A stretch of DNA of 64,000 nucleotides from Coprinellus micaceus (lineage: Eukaryota; Basidiomycota; Agaricomycetes; Agaricales; Psathyrellaceae), in NCBI GenBank assembly GCA_951394405.1, contig OX596335.1, forward strand, positions 1,922,001-1,986,000, written 5' to 3'. Every line of letters starts with the position of its first letter. The first letter of the stretch is position 1. Position numbers and translations under genes: made by a program. The notes under the pieces were generated by a model. The model worked only from the letters and a program-made list of their open reading frames with translations. It ran no database searches and was not told where the DNA came from. Below, in pieces: positions 1-12,207 of this stretch.

Positions 1-47
1 TATGTGTGGAATGGCTCTACCTCGGAACCTTTCCGGGCGGACGTAGG

Positions 48-420
48 CACCTAGGTCACCCAGCTGAGCTGGCTCTAAGCCGGACTCAGCTGGCCTCAGC
101 TGCCCGGCTTAGAGCCGGCCAGCTGGGTCGCCAGCTGGGCTGGGCTGAGTGCGGGCTCAGCTGTAGGACGCTGGCTGAGCTGTAAATCAGTGAGCTGAGC
201 TGCTCGCTGAGCCCAGCTGAGCGATGTTCAGCTGAGCTGGAGTGGACTCAGCTTGTGCGGCTGAGCTGGGGGTGCGTGCTCAGCTGCCCTCAGCTGACCT
301 CAGCCAACGCATAGCTAGCTCAGCCCAGTGTCATCAGGCTGAGCCTCACACCTACATAACCCAGCTGAGCTGGTCTATGCGGCTGAGCTGAAGCTGGCTC
401 AGCTCAGCTGAGGTGTGATG
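48..420. repeat. left subterminal AGCT-rich repeat array
   Basis: About 25 overlapping CAGCTG, GCTGAGC and CTCAGCT units lie in under 400 bp next to the left terminus. The motif contains the palindrome CAGCTG, so units occur in both orientations. Such subterminal arrays commonly serve as transposase-binding sites; that role is inferred. Confidence 0.75.
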
Positions 421-2349
421 GTCACATAGTGACAGATGTGACCAATATGTGACACAACAAACAAAGACAAACATGACAAACAAACAAATGATGATGGCAT
501 ACATACACAAATAGATATGATGTCATAGATCCAAAATGATACTCATTTAGATAAGACTATTGATATTCGCATGTGTGATATCATGGTCAATTCTTGTCCG
601 ATAAGGGTGATTTTGGTATTGTTAGAAAGCGCTTGGCGGCCTCTATCTGGATTTGTATAGTAGGTAATCAAATGAGGTACTGACACATGTCAAATAGTGG
701 TTTTCTCAATACTAGGATTTGCAAGGACACCATTTGGCTTAGTTTGGTGGAGAATGTGATTAGCAAAACCTTTCCAGCACAAACTGGGTGGACAGGAAGG
801 GCCAGGACTACTGCAGTTTCAGGAGTATTTGGATAATTAGAAGACAAGTTTCAGTGGTAGAGGCAAGTGAACACATGTAATGTGGTCATCCAGCTTCCTA
901 CTACCACCCATAAATCACACAAGATCACATCCCCTGATTTTGCTTGACCGCATAGGGTGTTATGTGAGGGCCAGTACCACCATGCAACATGCAATGGTCC
1001 CTTACACGCTGGGGTTCAGATGTATTTGGGTTATTAGCGAACAGATCTTGACATTGGAGGGTGGCAGACACATGCAGTGTAATCACCCAGCCATATGCTA
1101 TCACCAATAAATCACACAAGATCCCCTCATCAAATTTGCCTGACCTCATATGGTGGTGTGCATGGTAGATGCATGCTTGTTCCATGGCATGGGCTTATAA
1201 ACACACACTCTCAGCTCACTTAGAAGGTATTGGGATAGTGACCTCATATGGTATGGACTGCAGCTTTGAGTACCAGACAAGCCCCATGCATTGCAACCAG
1301 CTCTGAAATAAGCTGTACGAAAACCGATGTATCACTTGTTTGAGGCACCCGCAATAGTTCACACACATTTTGGTCTATGGAATTGGGAGAAGGTCATCCA
1401 CGAATACAAATGTCAAAAGACACCTAAGCAAACAGACCACCCATTGCTATGGAATAGCCCAAACTGTCCATTTGGTACCAGTTGTAACTGAAGTGCAAAG
1501 TTGTTCAGCACAACTGCTGCGAGCTGGCAGTGTTCCTGCTACATCTTGGGCATGTGTGCTCCGTTTTCTTTCCGGTCTTTTGTATTCTGCATCATTTTAA
1601 GGCCTGGTTTTTATGTGTATGGTGGCCAACTGTCCCACGGTCTCCATCATACTGAATGGGCATGAATATAGCTGTTGCTCATCACTTTTGGCACTTTGAG
1701 CTGAATTCAGCAGGACTGGTGTGCATTTAAGATGGGGGAGATCCTGTAAGAGGTAGTACGGAACACATATAACACTTTCAAATATTTATTTGGCCATCTG
1801 GAGTGTCAGGGCAGCATGAAATGACCTTCGCACTTGCAGATCACGAGGTTTTTACAGTTTTTGGTTGTTTTATGAAGACAGGGGATAGGTAAAAGTGGTA
1901 TAAGTGGTATTACGGAGACTCTGCACCACCCTCACACCGTTTATACAATAACCGGGCATCAGAGAGCAGGCATTGAGATGGAATGGCACTCGCAAGCACC
2001 CAAATCATGAGAAATCGACGAAAATGCTTATTTTTGACAGCTGTATTGAATGGGTTCTGGAAACGTTACATGCATTGAAAAGCCCCGAATAAGGGCTTTC
2101 GAACGGTACCAAAACCATCCTTATCGGCCAGGAACTGAGTGCAATCAGGCTCATCGCAATCAGCCTGTTTCTTATCTAAATGAGTGTGACATCATCCTGT
2201 GCCTGACGATCATGACCTCATTGATAGATCTTATCACCATGACATCATAATTATTTTTATTTGATATGATGTCATTATCCAATTTTGCGAGGTGTGACAT
2301 GGATGTGACAAACATATACAAACATACACAAAGCGTGACAGATGCGTGA

Positions 2350-2590
2350 CAGAGGCTCAGCCCTGCGGCTGAGCCAGCTGAGCTGAGATGGGCTGAGCCA
2401 GCCCTTTCGCAAAATATTTTACAAATGTTGGGCGTGGTTATCGTCGGCCCAGCTAAGGCTGCTCAGCTAGACTCAGCTGGACTCAGCTGGACGGGCTCAG
2501 CTGGGATGTGAGCTGAGCCCACCTTGCATAAGCTGAGCAACATCTCACCTGGCTCAGCTAGCCGCTCAGCTCAGCTGGGTGACCTAGGTG
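2350..2590. repeat. right subterminal AGCT-rich repeat array
   Basis: About a dozen copies of the same CAGCTG/GCTGAGC units lie at the right end of the 2.5-kb element. The array is less dense than the left one. The middle of the element (about 420-2350) is AT-richer, lacks the motif and shows no convincing gene. Confidence 0.7.
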
Positions 2591-2597
2591 ACGTAGG

Positions 2598-3735
2598 GGT
2601 GGGACAGGGCTCTGCCCTATCACCTGTACTGCCTGCCCTTGTCATAGCTCCTATCATGAAGCTATTCCGGTTGAGGCCAGAGGGGAAACTCGCTACCTTA
2701 ATCTCATACGTAGACGGTGGCACCATCATTGTCCAATCTCGCGATATCGAGGAGAACTGTGTGCATCTCTATCATGCATACCAGTGTCTCTTCAACATGT
2801 TTACAAAGGCAGGGCTCGTCTTGGAACATGACAAGACAGAACTTTTCCACTTCTCCAAGGGCCACACGGACTTCCGTATGCCCCTTGATCTCAGATATGC
2901 CCCCTTCACAGGGGACACCCCTCTGAAACCCAAGCAGTACTGGCGCTACCTGGGCTTCTTCTTCGACTGGTTCTTGTCCTTCAAAGAACACATCCGGTAC
3001 TATTCAACCAAGGCTCTCACTACCGTAATGGCGATGAGAATGCTGGGTAACTCTACTCGAGGGCTATCGCCCAAGAACAAACGAATCTTGTTCCGAGCGT
3101 GTGTGATTCCTATCTGCACGTACGGACATAGGTTGTGGTACTATGAGGGCGCCAAGATCCAAGGTGCACTCAAGATCCTAACCTCCATGCAGCGTAAGGC
3201 AGTATGTTGGATTATAGGAGCGTTTTGTACGTCTCCTACTGGGGGAGTGGAGTGCCTTGCAGGCCTCCCACCCATTCGTCTTCACCTTCGGAAACTTTCA
3301 CAGCGTGCTGTGTTCTGAACGGCGACTCTATCTGACACACACCCTCTGCGATCCCTCCTACCGGAGGAACACAGGGGGAGTGCTTCCCCCCATTATGGGG
3401 CCGCCTGTCACCTCTCCCCGGTGAACTGCAGCCGTGTAAAGGACGCCATAGGCCAGACCCTCAGGGGTATGCCCAAACTGACGGAGAAGTTCGAGCCATG
3501 TGCGGTTGAAAACACTCCAGGATCTAGGATGATGGACCTATATGGGGCCCAGGTCCACTTCAACAGTTTCCAGCGGTATGGCGAAGATATTTTCGAACGA
3601 CGCCGGCAGGAACTGAACACTCTATGGAACTCCTTGAGTACCAATAACCGCACGGTGTGCATGGGGGTGGACGCGTCCGTCCCCAAGACCACTAGGCATA
3701 ATGTGACCACCGCCTACGTGTACGAAGGCCTAGGC
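2598..3735 (+). pseudogene. LINE ORF2 fragment: reverse transcriptase C-terminal part
   Basis: The frame continues from bases 1-47 across the inserted 2.5-kb element. It encodes the RT segment beginning GVGQGSALSP, the catalytic loop, the thumb and the connection towards RNase H. The usual YVDD catalytic box reads YVDG here, so one of the two catalytic aspartates is lost. An in-frame TGA at 3316-3318 replaces a CGA Arg codon found in the 24.6-26.5 kb copy. The frame then reopens (3421-3735) into the start of RNase H and is cut by the hAT-like insertion at 3736. The copy is inactive. Confidence 0.88.
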
Positions 3736-4704
3736 CAGTACTTCACACTCCCCCACTTGTCTAATTGGACTCCATTGGAGTCCAGCCACCCCATTGGATA
3801 TCCAGCCTGGGGGGGCTGAGGTCCATTGGAGTCCAGTGGAAACCCAATGGACCCCAACCAAGTCTAGCCCACCCCAGCCCACTCCAATTGGACTCCAACC
3901 CAAGTCCAACCAAGTCCAACCAACTCTGTCCAGACTCCAGGGTGAAATTTTTGGTAGTGATTGGACTCCAACTAGACTCCAATTGGAGTCCAATGAGACA
4001 CTAGCCACATCTGTCTTTTATGCAACTGTAGGCTGTGTGAGAAATCATTATCTTTCCCACAGTTGTCACCAGTCATCATCACACTCATATCAGACCCCCT
4101 CAATGCAAATACAGTAACTGAATCAAATTACCAGTCTTTAGATTTTGGATCAGCCCTGACATCAAATCAACATATGCATGACATCATATGTCATAAATGG
4201 GTAAGATAGGAATATTTTCAGTATTTTTCCCGAATTTTCCAGAATTAATGTGATGGAATAAGGTTACATGTCAAATTTGTCATAACAATTATGATGGGAA
4301 TATTTTCAGTATTTTTCCCGATTTTTCCGGAATTAATGTGACAGAATGATATCATATGTCAAAATAGCACAGCCACAGTTTCCCATACCCACGCTTTTTC
4401 TCTGGCTTGGGCCATGGGTCCCCATTGCACTCCAGTGGAGTCCAACGAGATTTTGTCTAATGGACCCCAAATCGCAACCCCAATGGTGTCTTGTCAGTCT
4501 AGGCTGGGGAAACCATCTTTTTGGGTCCAATTGGAGTCCAACGTGTGAATTTTGGGTGGTAGATTGGGGTTGGTTGGGGTGGGCTAGGCCCAATGGCATA
4601 AAATTTGGGGGGCAGTCTACCCAATGACCCCAATTGGACTCCAATGGACCCCATTGGGTACCCAATGGAGTCCAATTAGAGAAGTGGGGCACAGTAAAGT
4701 ACTC
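3736..4704. mobile_element. hAT-like MITE, family CAGTACTT, copy A
   Basis: A 969-bp element with imperfect terminal inverted repeats (left CAGTACTTCACACTCCCCCA; right end in reverse GAGTACTTTACTGTGCCCCA). A perfect 8-bp target duplication GCCTAGGC lies at 3728-3735 and 4705-4712. The subterminal regions are packed with TCCAATTGGAGTCC-type units in both orientations. There is no transposase. The 8-bp duplication and CAGT-like ends fit hAT. It splits the LINE RNase H frame, which resumes in register at 4713. Confidence 0.88.
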
Positions 4705-4712
4705 GCCTAGGC

Positions 4713-5513
4713 AACCAACAGAGCAAGGGAGTCACGGTGGCAGGACACGTCCTGTCGTCTGACGCCGAGCTCTTAGTGATTCACATGGCAGTTGGAAGGG
4801 CTACGGCCCTAGAAGACTGTGATCGGATTGCGATATTTACTGATTCTCTAGCCATGGCTAAGAGAGCAGTCAATCCGGGGATCCATTCGGGCCAGGCATT
4901 CTCGCTTGCAACCTGTAAGGCCCTCCGCACCTGGTTTGCCGCCAAGGCGGACAGATGGGTGGACTTCATCGAGACCCCTTCTAAATTGAAGTGGGGTCTC
5001 CAACATTGTGCTCACTTGCACGCGCGGAGCCTCCCTCCTACCCCGGCAGGAGTGAGACCCGCTACTTCCCTTGATAGCATGCGCAAGCATGTTGCCGATT
5101 CCGCACTGGACGCGTGGGCTACTCAGGCACGCAACCCAGATTATCTAGGGCACCAGTTCATGGTGCTGCGCGACCCCAAGGGGAAGCCAATTCGTCCGAC
5201 ATACTCCAATGGGGGAGTATGGCTCCAACATGTTAATGAGAGTAATGCGCTCTGTGCACGTATGTGCAGAGCCATTCTCAACCACGCGCCTACTGGAGAG
5301 TATTACTCCCGGTTCCGCATACCTGGCCATGACGATCACGAATGTGAATGCGGCTGTCCGGTGCAAACTCGTCACCACATCTTTATGCAGTGCGGAGTAC
5401 TGCAAACATACGACTGGGATCCCCACTTTGTGCAAGAACTCATTTGGTTTTTAGAAGACAACCCAAAGGCCTTCGCTTTTGGGTTCCAATACGCCCCACA
5501 GGGGGATGGTTGA
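4713..5513 (+). pseudogene. LINE ORF2 fragment: RNase H domain and Cys/His tail
   Basis: This continues the frame of the preceding fragment after the hAT-like element. It carries the RNase H acidic residues: Glu in SSDAELL and Asp in IFTDSLAMA. The first Asp lies before the insertion, in GVDASVP. The C-terminus has a HECECGCPVQTRHH..C metal-binding-like motif typical of LINE ORF2 tails and ends at TGA 5511-5513. The open frame is otherwise intact for about 266 codons. Confidence 0.88.
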
Positions 5514-5960
5514 GAGGACGCGGCCTCGTCTGGTTTGGGCTGGTCTTCGCTGGTTAAAAGTCTCACATGAAGGGAGTTGGGTAGGTACCCTGACGTGTCA
5601 GTCCTTGCAACTGATGTGGATGAGGGGTACCCGAAGCGCGGCTACCGCGAGGGACACCGTGTCGGGGGCACACAAGGGATGCACCCAGGGCCCATAACAC
5701 CTTGTGGTGGACTGGTACTGGTGGGGATTGGACTGGGCTGGATGGGAATGCCGACTCAACATACCGATCTGTTAGTGCCGCAAGGCCTTTCATCGTCTGT
5801 CTGCTGGTTGGGGGTAAAACCTCAAGCGCTGGGCGTCTCCAAATTGTCAATATTTCATGTCTCATAATTGCAGTAGTACTTAGTTAGTGATGCTCGCGCT
5901 TTCTTTGTATGTTGATAGCGACTGGACTGCCATTGTGCCCCGGTATATAAAAGCTGATTT

Positions 5961-5994
<34 letters not shown>

Positions 5995-5996
<2 letters not shown>

Positions 5997-8981
5997 AGGC
6001 CAAGCTGCCTCCTAGCTTCTGGGGTCGCTGCCTCGCCACCCAGGTGAAGGTCTGGAACTGCCTGCCTACCTCTGCGCTTCCGGGTAAGACACCCTATGAA
6101 GCCTGGTACAGCAAGAAGCCAGATCTCAGCCGCTTCAGGGTGTTTGGATGCACTGCCTACGTCTTTGTGCAGAAGGACAAGCGCAAGAAGCTGGAGCCCC
6201 ACATGCGAAAGTGTCTCTTTGTGGGCTATCCGTTGAATTACAAGGGCTGGGACTTCTACGATCCCACCACCAAGCAGTTCTTTGTCTCTGAACGTGCTGA
6301 GTTTGACGAATGCTACTTTCCTGGTCTCAGGATGAACAACTCCATCGACCACAACCTCCTCCATCTTCTTGGACAACCACCCACTGCTCCCATCCCCTCT
6401 GGCGCCCCTGCTGCGTCCCCAGAGGTTCCTGATGACGTCGAGGTTCCCCAGATGCCTGTGCATCTACCTGCTCACATTGAGCCACCCCCAGCACCTCAAG
6501 GTGCTTCACCAGTTCCAGTCCCCCTTCTGAATCTGCCAGCTCCTCAACCGCCTGCCCCTGCCCAGCTTCGTGGTGCAAGTCCTGCCCCTCAGCCTGTCAG
6601 ACGCACAGGACGGCAGTCAAAGCAGCCAGGGGAGTGGTGGAAGGTGGCTAAACCAGTTCAACGTGGTGCTAGCCCCAGTGATTCTGACTCTGACTCTGAA
6701 TCTGAACACTCGCCCTCTCCTCCTCCTGCACCTGCCCTTCCTGTCCCAGCTCCTGCACCTGCACCTGCACCGCCTCTTGCTGCTCCCGCACCTCGTCCTC
6801 TCACTGCCCCTGCCCTTGGCTGGGCCCTTGCACCACAACTCGCCCCTGCTCCCCCAGCTCTCTGGGAAGCCAGGGAACCAAGTCCTGCCGTTGAGGATGA
6901 GAGTGATGATGACATGGGTGGATACGGTGAAGTCAACGACTTCGCAGGTGCCTCTGCCACTGGTGACCCCCATACCTACAGGGAAGCCCTTGCTCGGCCT
7001 GACAGTCAGCACTGGGAAGCTGCTGCATGCGAGGAGATCCTCACCCTCACAGGCAATGGGACTTGGGAGCTCGTTGAACTGCCTCCTGGAGCCAAGGCCA
7101 TCCCCTCTGGCTGGGTCTTCAAGACCAAACGCACTCCTGACGGCAAGGTCAAACGCTTCAAGGGTCGTATTGTGGCCAAGGGCTGCAGCCAACGTCCTGG
7201 GATCGACTACTCTGAGACCTATGCCCCCACCTTCCGTCCTGCCGCCTTTCGTAACGCCCTTGCAGCTGCTGGGATTGAGGACATGCACCTTCATTCCTGC
7301 AACTTCTCCTCTGCCTTCACTAACGGCGACTTGGACGAAGTCATCTACATGCGCCAGCCTGAGGGTTTCCACCAAGGTGGTCCCAACACAGTCTGCCTGC
7401 TCAAGAAGTTGCTGTATGGCCTCAAGCAAGGTGCCAGGCAGTGGAACAAGAAGCTGCATGCCACGCTTCTGGACATGGGATTCACTCGACTCCAGTCTGA
7501 CCGGTCTGTCTACATCTACGCTCATGGAGACGTCCACATCATCTTCCCCGTCTACATTGACGACGTGACTCTGGCCTCCAAGAGCAAGGAGGCACTGGAT
7601 TGAACTGTGGAGGAGCTCTCCAAGTGGTTCAGGCTGCGTGACTTGGGTGAAACCAAGTTCATCCTTGGTGTTGAAGTCATCAGGGATCGTCCCAACCGGT
7701 CCATCTCCCTCTCCCAGCACCAGTACATCATCGACATCCTTGCTCGTTACAGCTTCGAGTCCTGCAGCCCTGTAGGCACACCTCTCCCTCCTGGGATCAA
7801 GCTCTCCAAGTCCATGGGTCCTATCACCCAGGAAGAGATTGAGTTCATGCGCAGCATCCCCTACCTCAGCATCCTTGGTGCCATCCTCTACCTCGCCACC
7901 ATGACTCGTCCTGACATCTCCTATGCTGTTGGCTTCCTTGGCCGTTTCAGTGCCAATCCAGGACCTTGTCACTGGGCTGCTCTCAAGCACCTCCTTCGCT
8001 ACCTCAAGGGCTCTATGGATTACAAGCTCACCTACAGTGGAAAAGGCGTCAACTCGGTCACATTTGAGACCTACTGTGACACCTCCCATGGTGATTGCCT
8101 TGATTCTGGACGCTCTACTGGTGGTTATGTCACCACTGTGGCTGGAGGTGCTGTGAGCTGGTCCAGCAAGCTGCAGACCATCGTCGCTCTCTCTAGCACA
8201 GAGGCTGAGTACATGATTGCAGTTGAGGCTGGAAAGGAGATCCTATGGATGCGCAACATCCTTGGTGAGTTTGGCTCTTCCCAGCATGGTCCCTCCACTC
8301 TCCACATCGACAACCAGTCTGCTATCATATATATATAACAAGCGGAACGGCCGGATGGGCCTACGCCACCCTCCACTCCGAGACACCCGGTCCATTGGGC
8401 AATGGCAAAAACCGGCCTAAGTAGGAGTCGTTAGTTGGCGGTAGTAGTTGTGGGAATGATCTGGCAAAGGCTGGCCGAGACATGGGCTCGGGCACCCAGG
8501 CACAGCACCGGCGCCCAGTAAGCGGGGTTCTAACTCCCTGCCCAAGCACTCTGGTGGTTAACCGTTCCCCTGCGCTGGTTAAACCGGTTGGGGGGCAGTT
8601 CAGACTCAGACGAAATAACTCCGGGCCCAGGGTAGAACCTCGGGATTGCATACCCGGTTGGCTGCAGGCAAGGCAGAGACCTGGGACAGATGGGGATCTG
8701 CGCCGGTTGGCATCAGCGAACCATCTGCCTGGGAACGGGAACCCTAGTAGCTGGGGCTCTATACGAAATCCCTAGTGAAGCGTGGGCCGTAGCGGATCAG
8801 GACAGTCTCCTGGATACCGGCTCGAGGGCACTAAATCGTCTGTCGGTTCACTTGATGTAATCAGTCAGGTGCAAATCTAAGTTGATTCCGGAGTACCACA
8901 TGGGTGGTTTCCCGCCTTGCAAGAGCGTGGGTTATAGGGGTTCTGTGCCTTATGGCGGGGGGCCCTAAACTTCATAAAAGC

Positions 8982-9017
<36 letters not shown>

Positions 9018-9232
9018 AGTCTGCTATCAGTGTCAGCAAGAACCCCGAGCACTTTGGCCGCATGAAGCACCTGGATCTGCGGTTCTTCTGGTTGCGAGAC
9101 ATTGTGGAAGCTGGTACCATTGCCTCTGTTCACATCAAGGGCACTGAGCAGCCTGCAGACTGCCTCACCAAGGCCCTTCCTCTTCCAGCCATCCGACTTG
9201 CACGAGAACGACTTGGACTCCGTGCAGATTGA
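5995..9232 (+). pseudogene. copia pol: integrase end, RT, RNase H
   Basis: The first ~130 codons are the integrase C-terminal region (AWYSKKPDLSRFRVFG). A long Pro/Ala-rich linker follows, then copia RT (WVFKTKRTPDGKVKRFKGR; YIDD box near 7555) and RNase H (SSTEAEYMIAV; LTKALPL). An in-frame TGA at 7601-7603 separates the RT core from its thumb. The first catalytic region reads SCNFSSAF where copia elements normally have an Asp before the aromatic residue. The frame is interrupted at 8328-9013 by a retroposon and resumes with a perfect target duplication, ending at TGA 9230-9232. Non-functional. Confidence 0.9.
8328..9013 (+). mobile_element. SINE-like retroposon with LINE-type tail
   Basis: An insertion of about 686 bp ending in poly(A) (8988-9013). 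It is flanked by a perfect 16-bp target duplication AACCAGTCTGCTATCA at 8312-8327 and 9014-9029. Its last bases before the A-tract (CATAAAAGCTGATTT) match the 3' tail of the resident LINE, while the body does not resemble the LINE. It has no coding potential. I infer mobilisation by the LINE machinery. No clear polymerase III A/B boxes were found, so the promoter type is unknown. Confidence 0.75.
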
Positions 9233-9276
9233 GGGAGTGTGTTGACTGAAGGGAGTGAGTCTCAGTCAAGGGAGTG

Positions 9277-9529
9277 TGTTGGAACTTGGTGACTTGGTGA
9301 CTCCACCCTTATCCATCCTTATCCATTCACAGATCACCCGTATCCATCATGATCTTCCCCTTCATCAGTTATCTTGATCTAATTGGACTTAGTTATCATA
9401 TCTGGATCATCTAGCATCATGTGACCTGATTCCTGTGTATCAACACTCCATGTATTGCCCTGAGGCCCCTTAGTTCAGTACTCTGACCTAGAGGCTTCAG
9501 TGTCCCTGCCCCCAGTTACACTTTCAACA
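9277..9529 (+). repeat. copia 3' LTR
   Basis: It begins TGTTGGAACTTGG and ends CTTTCAACA, with the canonical TG...CA termini. It lies 44 bp after the pol stop and directly after a purine tract. The solo LTR at 15017-15326 is a reverse-orientation member of the same family. Confidence 0.88.
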
Positions 9530-10208
9530 GTTGAAGACCCCACTTCAGCTTTGAAGGGGTCCCAATGAAGTCCACCCGTCTGTCCGCCTTGGCGGCAAAC
9601 CAGGTGCGGAGGGCCTTACAGGTTGCAAGCGAAAATGCCTGGCCCAAATGGATCCCCGGATGAACTGCTCTCTTAGCCATGGCCAGGGAGTCAGTGAATA
9701 TCGCAATCCAATCACAGTCTTCTAGGGCCGTAGCCCTTCCGACTGCCATGCGAATCGCTAAGAGCTCGGCGTCGGATGACAGGACACGTCCTGCCACCGT
9801 GACTCCATTGCTCCGCTGGTTGCCTAGGCCTTCATATACGTAGGCCACGGTCACATTATGCCCGGTAGCCTTGGGGACAGACGCGTCCACCCCCATGCAC
9901 ACCGTGCGGTTGTTGGTACTCAGTGAGTTCCATAAAGTGTTCAGTTCCTGTCGGCGTCGCTCGAAGATATCTTCGCCGTACCGCTGGAAACTGTTGAGGT
10001 GGACTTGGGCCCCGTAGAGGTCCATCATCCTAGATCCTGGAGTATTTTCGACCGCACATGGCTCGAACTTCTCTGTGAGTTTGGGCAGTCCCCTGAGGGT
10101 CTGGCCTATAGCGTCCTTTACACGGCTGCGATTCACTGGAGAGAGGTGACGGGCGGCCCCGTAATGGGGGGAGGCACTCCCACTATGTTCGTCCGGTAGG
10201 AGGGAGCG
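9530..10208 (-). pseudogene. LINE ORF2: RNase H, cut by copia LTR
   Basis: This encodes the linker and RNase H with the three acidic motifs GVDASVP, SSDAELL and IFTDSLAMA. The frame runs into the copia insertion after SKLKWGLQ. The C-terminal Cys/His tail of this copy is not in the window. The remaining reading frame is open for about 200 codons. Confidence 0.85.
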
Positions 10209-10221
10209 CAGTGGGTGTGTG

Positions 10222-10223
<2 letters not shown>

Positions 10224-10255
<32 letters not shown>

Positions 10256-10587
10256 AAATCAGCTTTTGTATTCCGGGGCATGGTGGCAGTCCGGTCGCTA
10301 TCAGGCATACAAAGAGAGCACGAGCGTCACTAACTAAGTACTACAGCATTTATGAGAAGTAAAATTTGACAATTTGAAGACGCCCAGCGCTTGAGGTTTA
10401 ATCCCCAACCAGCAGACAGACGATGAAAGGCCTTGCGGCACTAACAGATCGGTATATTGAGTCGGCATTCCCACCCAGCCCAGTCCAATCCCCACCAATA
10501 CCAGTCCGCCACAAGGTGTTATGGACCCTGGGGGCACACCTTGCCTGCCCCAGAACGGTGTTCCTCACAGTAACTGCGCTTCGGGTA
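10224..10587 (-). mobile_element. 5'-truncated LINE copy 3
   Basis: A 364-bp LINE 3' end (3' UTR only) with poly(A), seen as a T run at 10224-10254. It is inserted in LINE copy 2 and flanked by the perfect 15-bp duplication CAGTGGGTGTGTGTC (10209-10223 and 10588-10602). This is a typical short 5'-truncated target-primed insertion. Confidence 0.9.
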
Positions 10588-10602
10588 CAGTGGGTGTGTG
10601 TC

Positions 10603-12207
10603 AGATAATGTCGCCGTTTGGAATACCGCACGTTGCGATAGTTTCCGAAGGTGAAGACGAATGGGTGGGAGGCCTGCAAGACACTCCACTCCCCCGGTAG
10701 GAGACGTACGAAACGCTCCTATTATCCAGCATGCAGCTTTATGCTGCATGGAGGTTAGAATTTTGAGTGCGCCTTGGATCTTTGCGCCCTCATAGTACCA
10801 CAACCTATGCCCGTACGTGCAGATGGGAATCACACACGCCCGGAACAAGATTCGTTTGTTCTTGGGCGATAGCCCTCAAGTAGAATTACCAAGCATCCTC
10901 ATTGCCATTACGGTGGTGAGAGCCTTGGTCAAGTAGTACCGGATGTGTTCTTTGAAGGACAAGAACCGGTTGAAGAAGAAGCCCAAGTAGTGCCAATATT
11001 GCTTGGGTTTCAGAGGGGTGTCCCCTGTGAAGGGGGCATATCCGAGATCAAGGGGCATACGGAAGTCCGTGTGGCCCTTGGAGAAGTGGAAAAGTTCTGT
11101 CTTGTCATGTTCCAAGACAAGCCCTGCCTTTGTAAACATATCGAACAGGCACTGGTATGCATGGTAGAGGTGCACACAGTTTTCTTTGATATCGCAAGAT
11201 TGGACGATGGTGGTACCATCATCCACATATGAGATCAAGGTAGCGAGTTTCCCCTCTGGCCTCAACCGGAACAGCTTCATGATTGGGGCTATGACAAGGG
11301 CAGACAGTACGGGTGAGAGGGCCAAGCCCTGTCCCACCCCTATGTCCGCCCGGAAAGGTTCCGAGGTAGAGCCATTCCACACATAGGATGTGTGTCGCTC
11401 CACCAGGTAGGACTCAAAGAAGGTTACGACCATCAGGTGGAAGCCCTGCTTGCGAAGTACCTCGAGTAAAAACTCGTGGTTGATGGACGGAAAGAACTGG
11501 GCGATGTCGAAGGCCACAAAGCTCGTCTTAAGTCCTGCTGCCCACCCCGTCCGCACCAAGTGCGTAAGGAATAGGCCCGCGTCTTCAGTGGAGCACTGAT
11601 GCACCCCCCCCATTTGATTTGGGTTGACAAGATTGTACTTGATCATGTCAAACTGAAAACGGTTGGAAATCATCTTTTCAACCAATTTACCAAGGGTGTT
11701 CAAGAGCACCATGGGCCTGAACGCCTTTGGGGCAGAGTAGGACAGCTTATTCGGTTTCGGTATGATGATTGAAAGCGAGTCCTTGAAATGTTTTGGCCAG
11801 TGCCCGGTTTTTATGCAGGCATTGGCCAAGTCCATCACAACCTTTTCACATTCAGGTATGGCGAAGATATACTTCAGGTGCTGCCATGTAACATGGTCAG
11901 GCCCCGGGGCGGAGTGAGATGAGCACACCTCTAGGGCTTGCCTCATTTCTAAGAGAGAGAATACTGGCCATTCCCTGACAGGTTCGTTGGGGAGTTCGTC
12001 TAGTAGACTCAGGTCAACCGGTCAGTCGTTGGCCGCATTGTAGGTGCCATGTACGGCGCCCCAAAGCTGGTCGAGTTTGTGACAAGGCTGTCCGTTGTGT
12101 TGGATAGCCTCGCACGGCGGGTTCTTGCGCTCCTTGACCCAGTCCATTAGGTCCCAGGGGCGCTTGTCTGTTTCTGAGATGTCTTTGATGCGTTCATCAA
12201 AGAAGTC
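10603..12207 (-). pseudogene. LINE ORF2: reverse transcriptase
   Basis: The RT domain runs from HSAPGPDHVTWQHLKY through IIPKPNK, FRPMVLLNTLGKLVEK, FDIAQFFPSINH and GVGQG to an intact YVDD box. In-frame stops lie at 12022-12024 and 10876-10878. Both are CGA to TGA changes relative to other copies in this window. It continues the endonuclease frame and is followed, after LINE copy 3, by the RNase H region. Confidence 0.9.

Larger units (their letters stand above)
48..2590. mobile_element. non-autonomous DNA transposon rich in CAGCTG/GCTGAGC
   Basis: The element interrupts the LINE RT frame. The left end CACCTAGGTCACCCAGCTGA and the right end are inverted repeats, perfect for over 20 bp. The target ACGTAGG is duplicated at 41-47 and 2591-2597 (7 bp, or 8 bp counting a shared G), and removing the element restores the LINE reading frame. 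No convincing transposase frame is present in 2.5 kb. The TSD length and terminal structure suggest hAT or a related superfamily, but the terminal bases are not diagnostic. Confidence 0.85.
1..5994 (+). mobile_element. Tad/I-like LINE copy 1, interrupted twice
   Basis: This is the 3' part of a non-LTR retrotransposon; its 5' part lies left of the window. It is recognised by the reverse transcriptase, RNase H and terminal Cys/His motif listed below, and by a poly(A) tail at 5962-5994 directly after the TATAAAAGCTGATTTC tail shared by the other copies. It was inserted in a copia element, whose coding sequence resumes at 5995. Two DNA elements (48-2590 and 3736-4704) sit inside it with target duplications, so they are younger. 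Bases 5514-5961 are the 3' untranslated region. Confidence 0.9.
5995..9529 (+). mobile_element. Ty1/copia retrotransposon, 3' half with 3' LTR
   Basis: This holds the integrase C-terminus, RT, RNase H, a purine-rich tract (AAGGGAGTG) and a 253-bp 3' LTR. Gag, protease, most of the integrase and the 5' LTR are absent; they should lie beyond the left edge, displaced by LINE copy 1, which is inserted at 5994/5995. At its right side the LTR abuts a minus-strand LINE frame at 9530, so the copia element itself jumped into that LINE. A SINE-like retroposon interrupts its RNase H. Confidence 0.9.

Noticed and set aside
48..420. CRISPR-like array
   Set aside because: The repeats are short overlapping palindromic words without constant-length repeats or spacers, and the genome is eukaryotic.
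880..1600. small open frames inside the 2.5-kb element as a transposase
   Set aside because: All are under 90 codons, without catalytic motifs, and scattered on both strands. The element is non-autonomous.
6617..8089. 490-codon minus-strand open frame
   Set aside because: It is antisense to copia pol, whose sense frame has clear RT motifs. The antisense frame is a shadow of codon bias.
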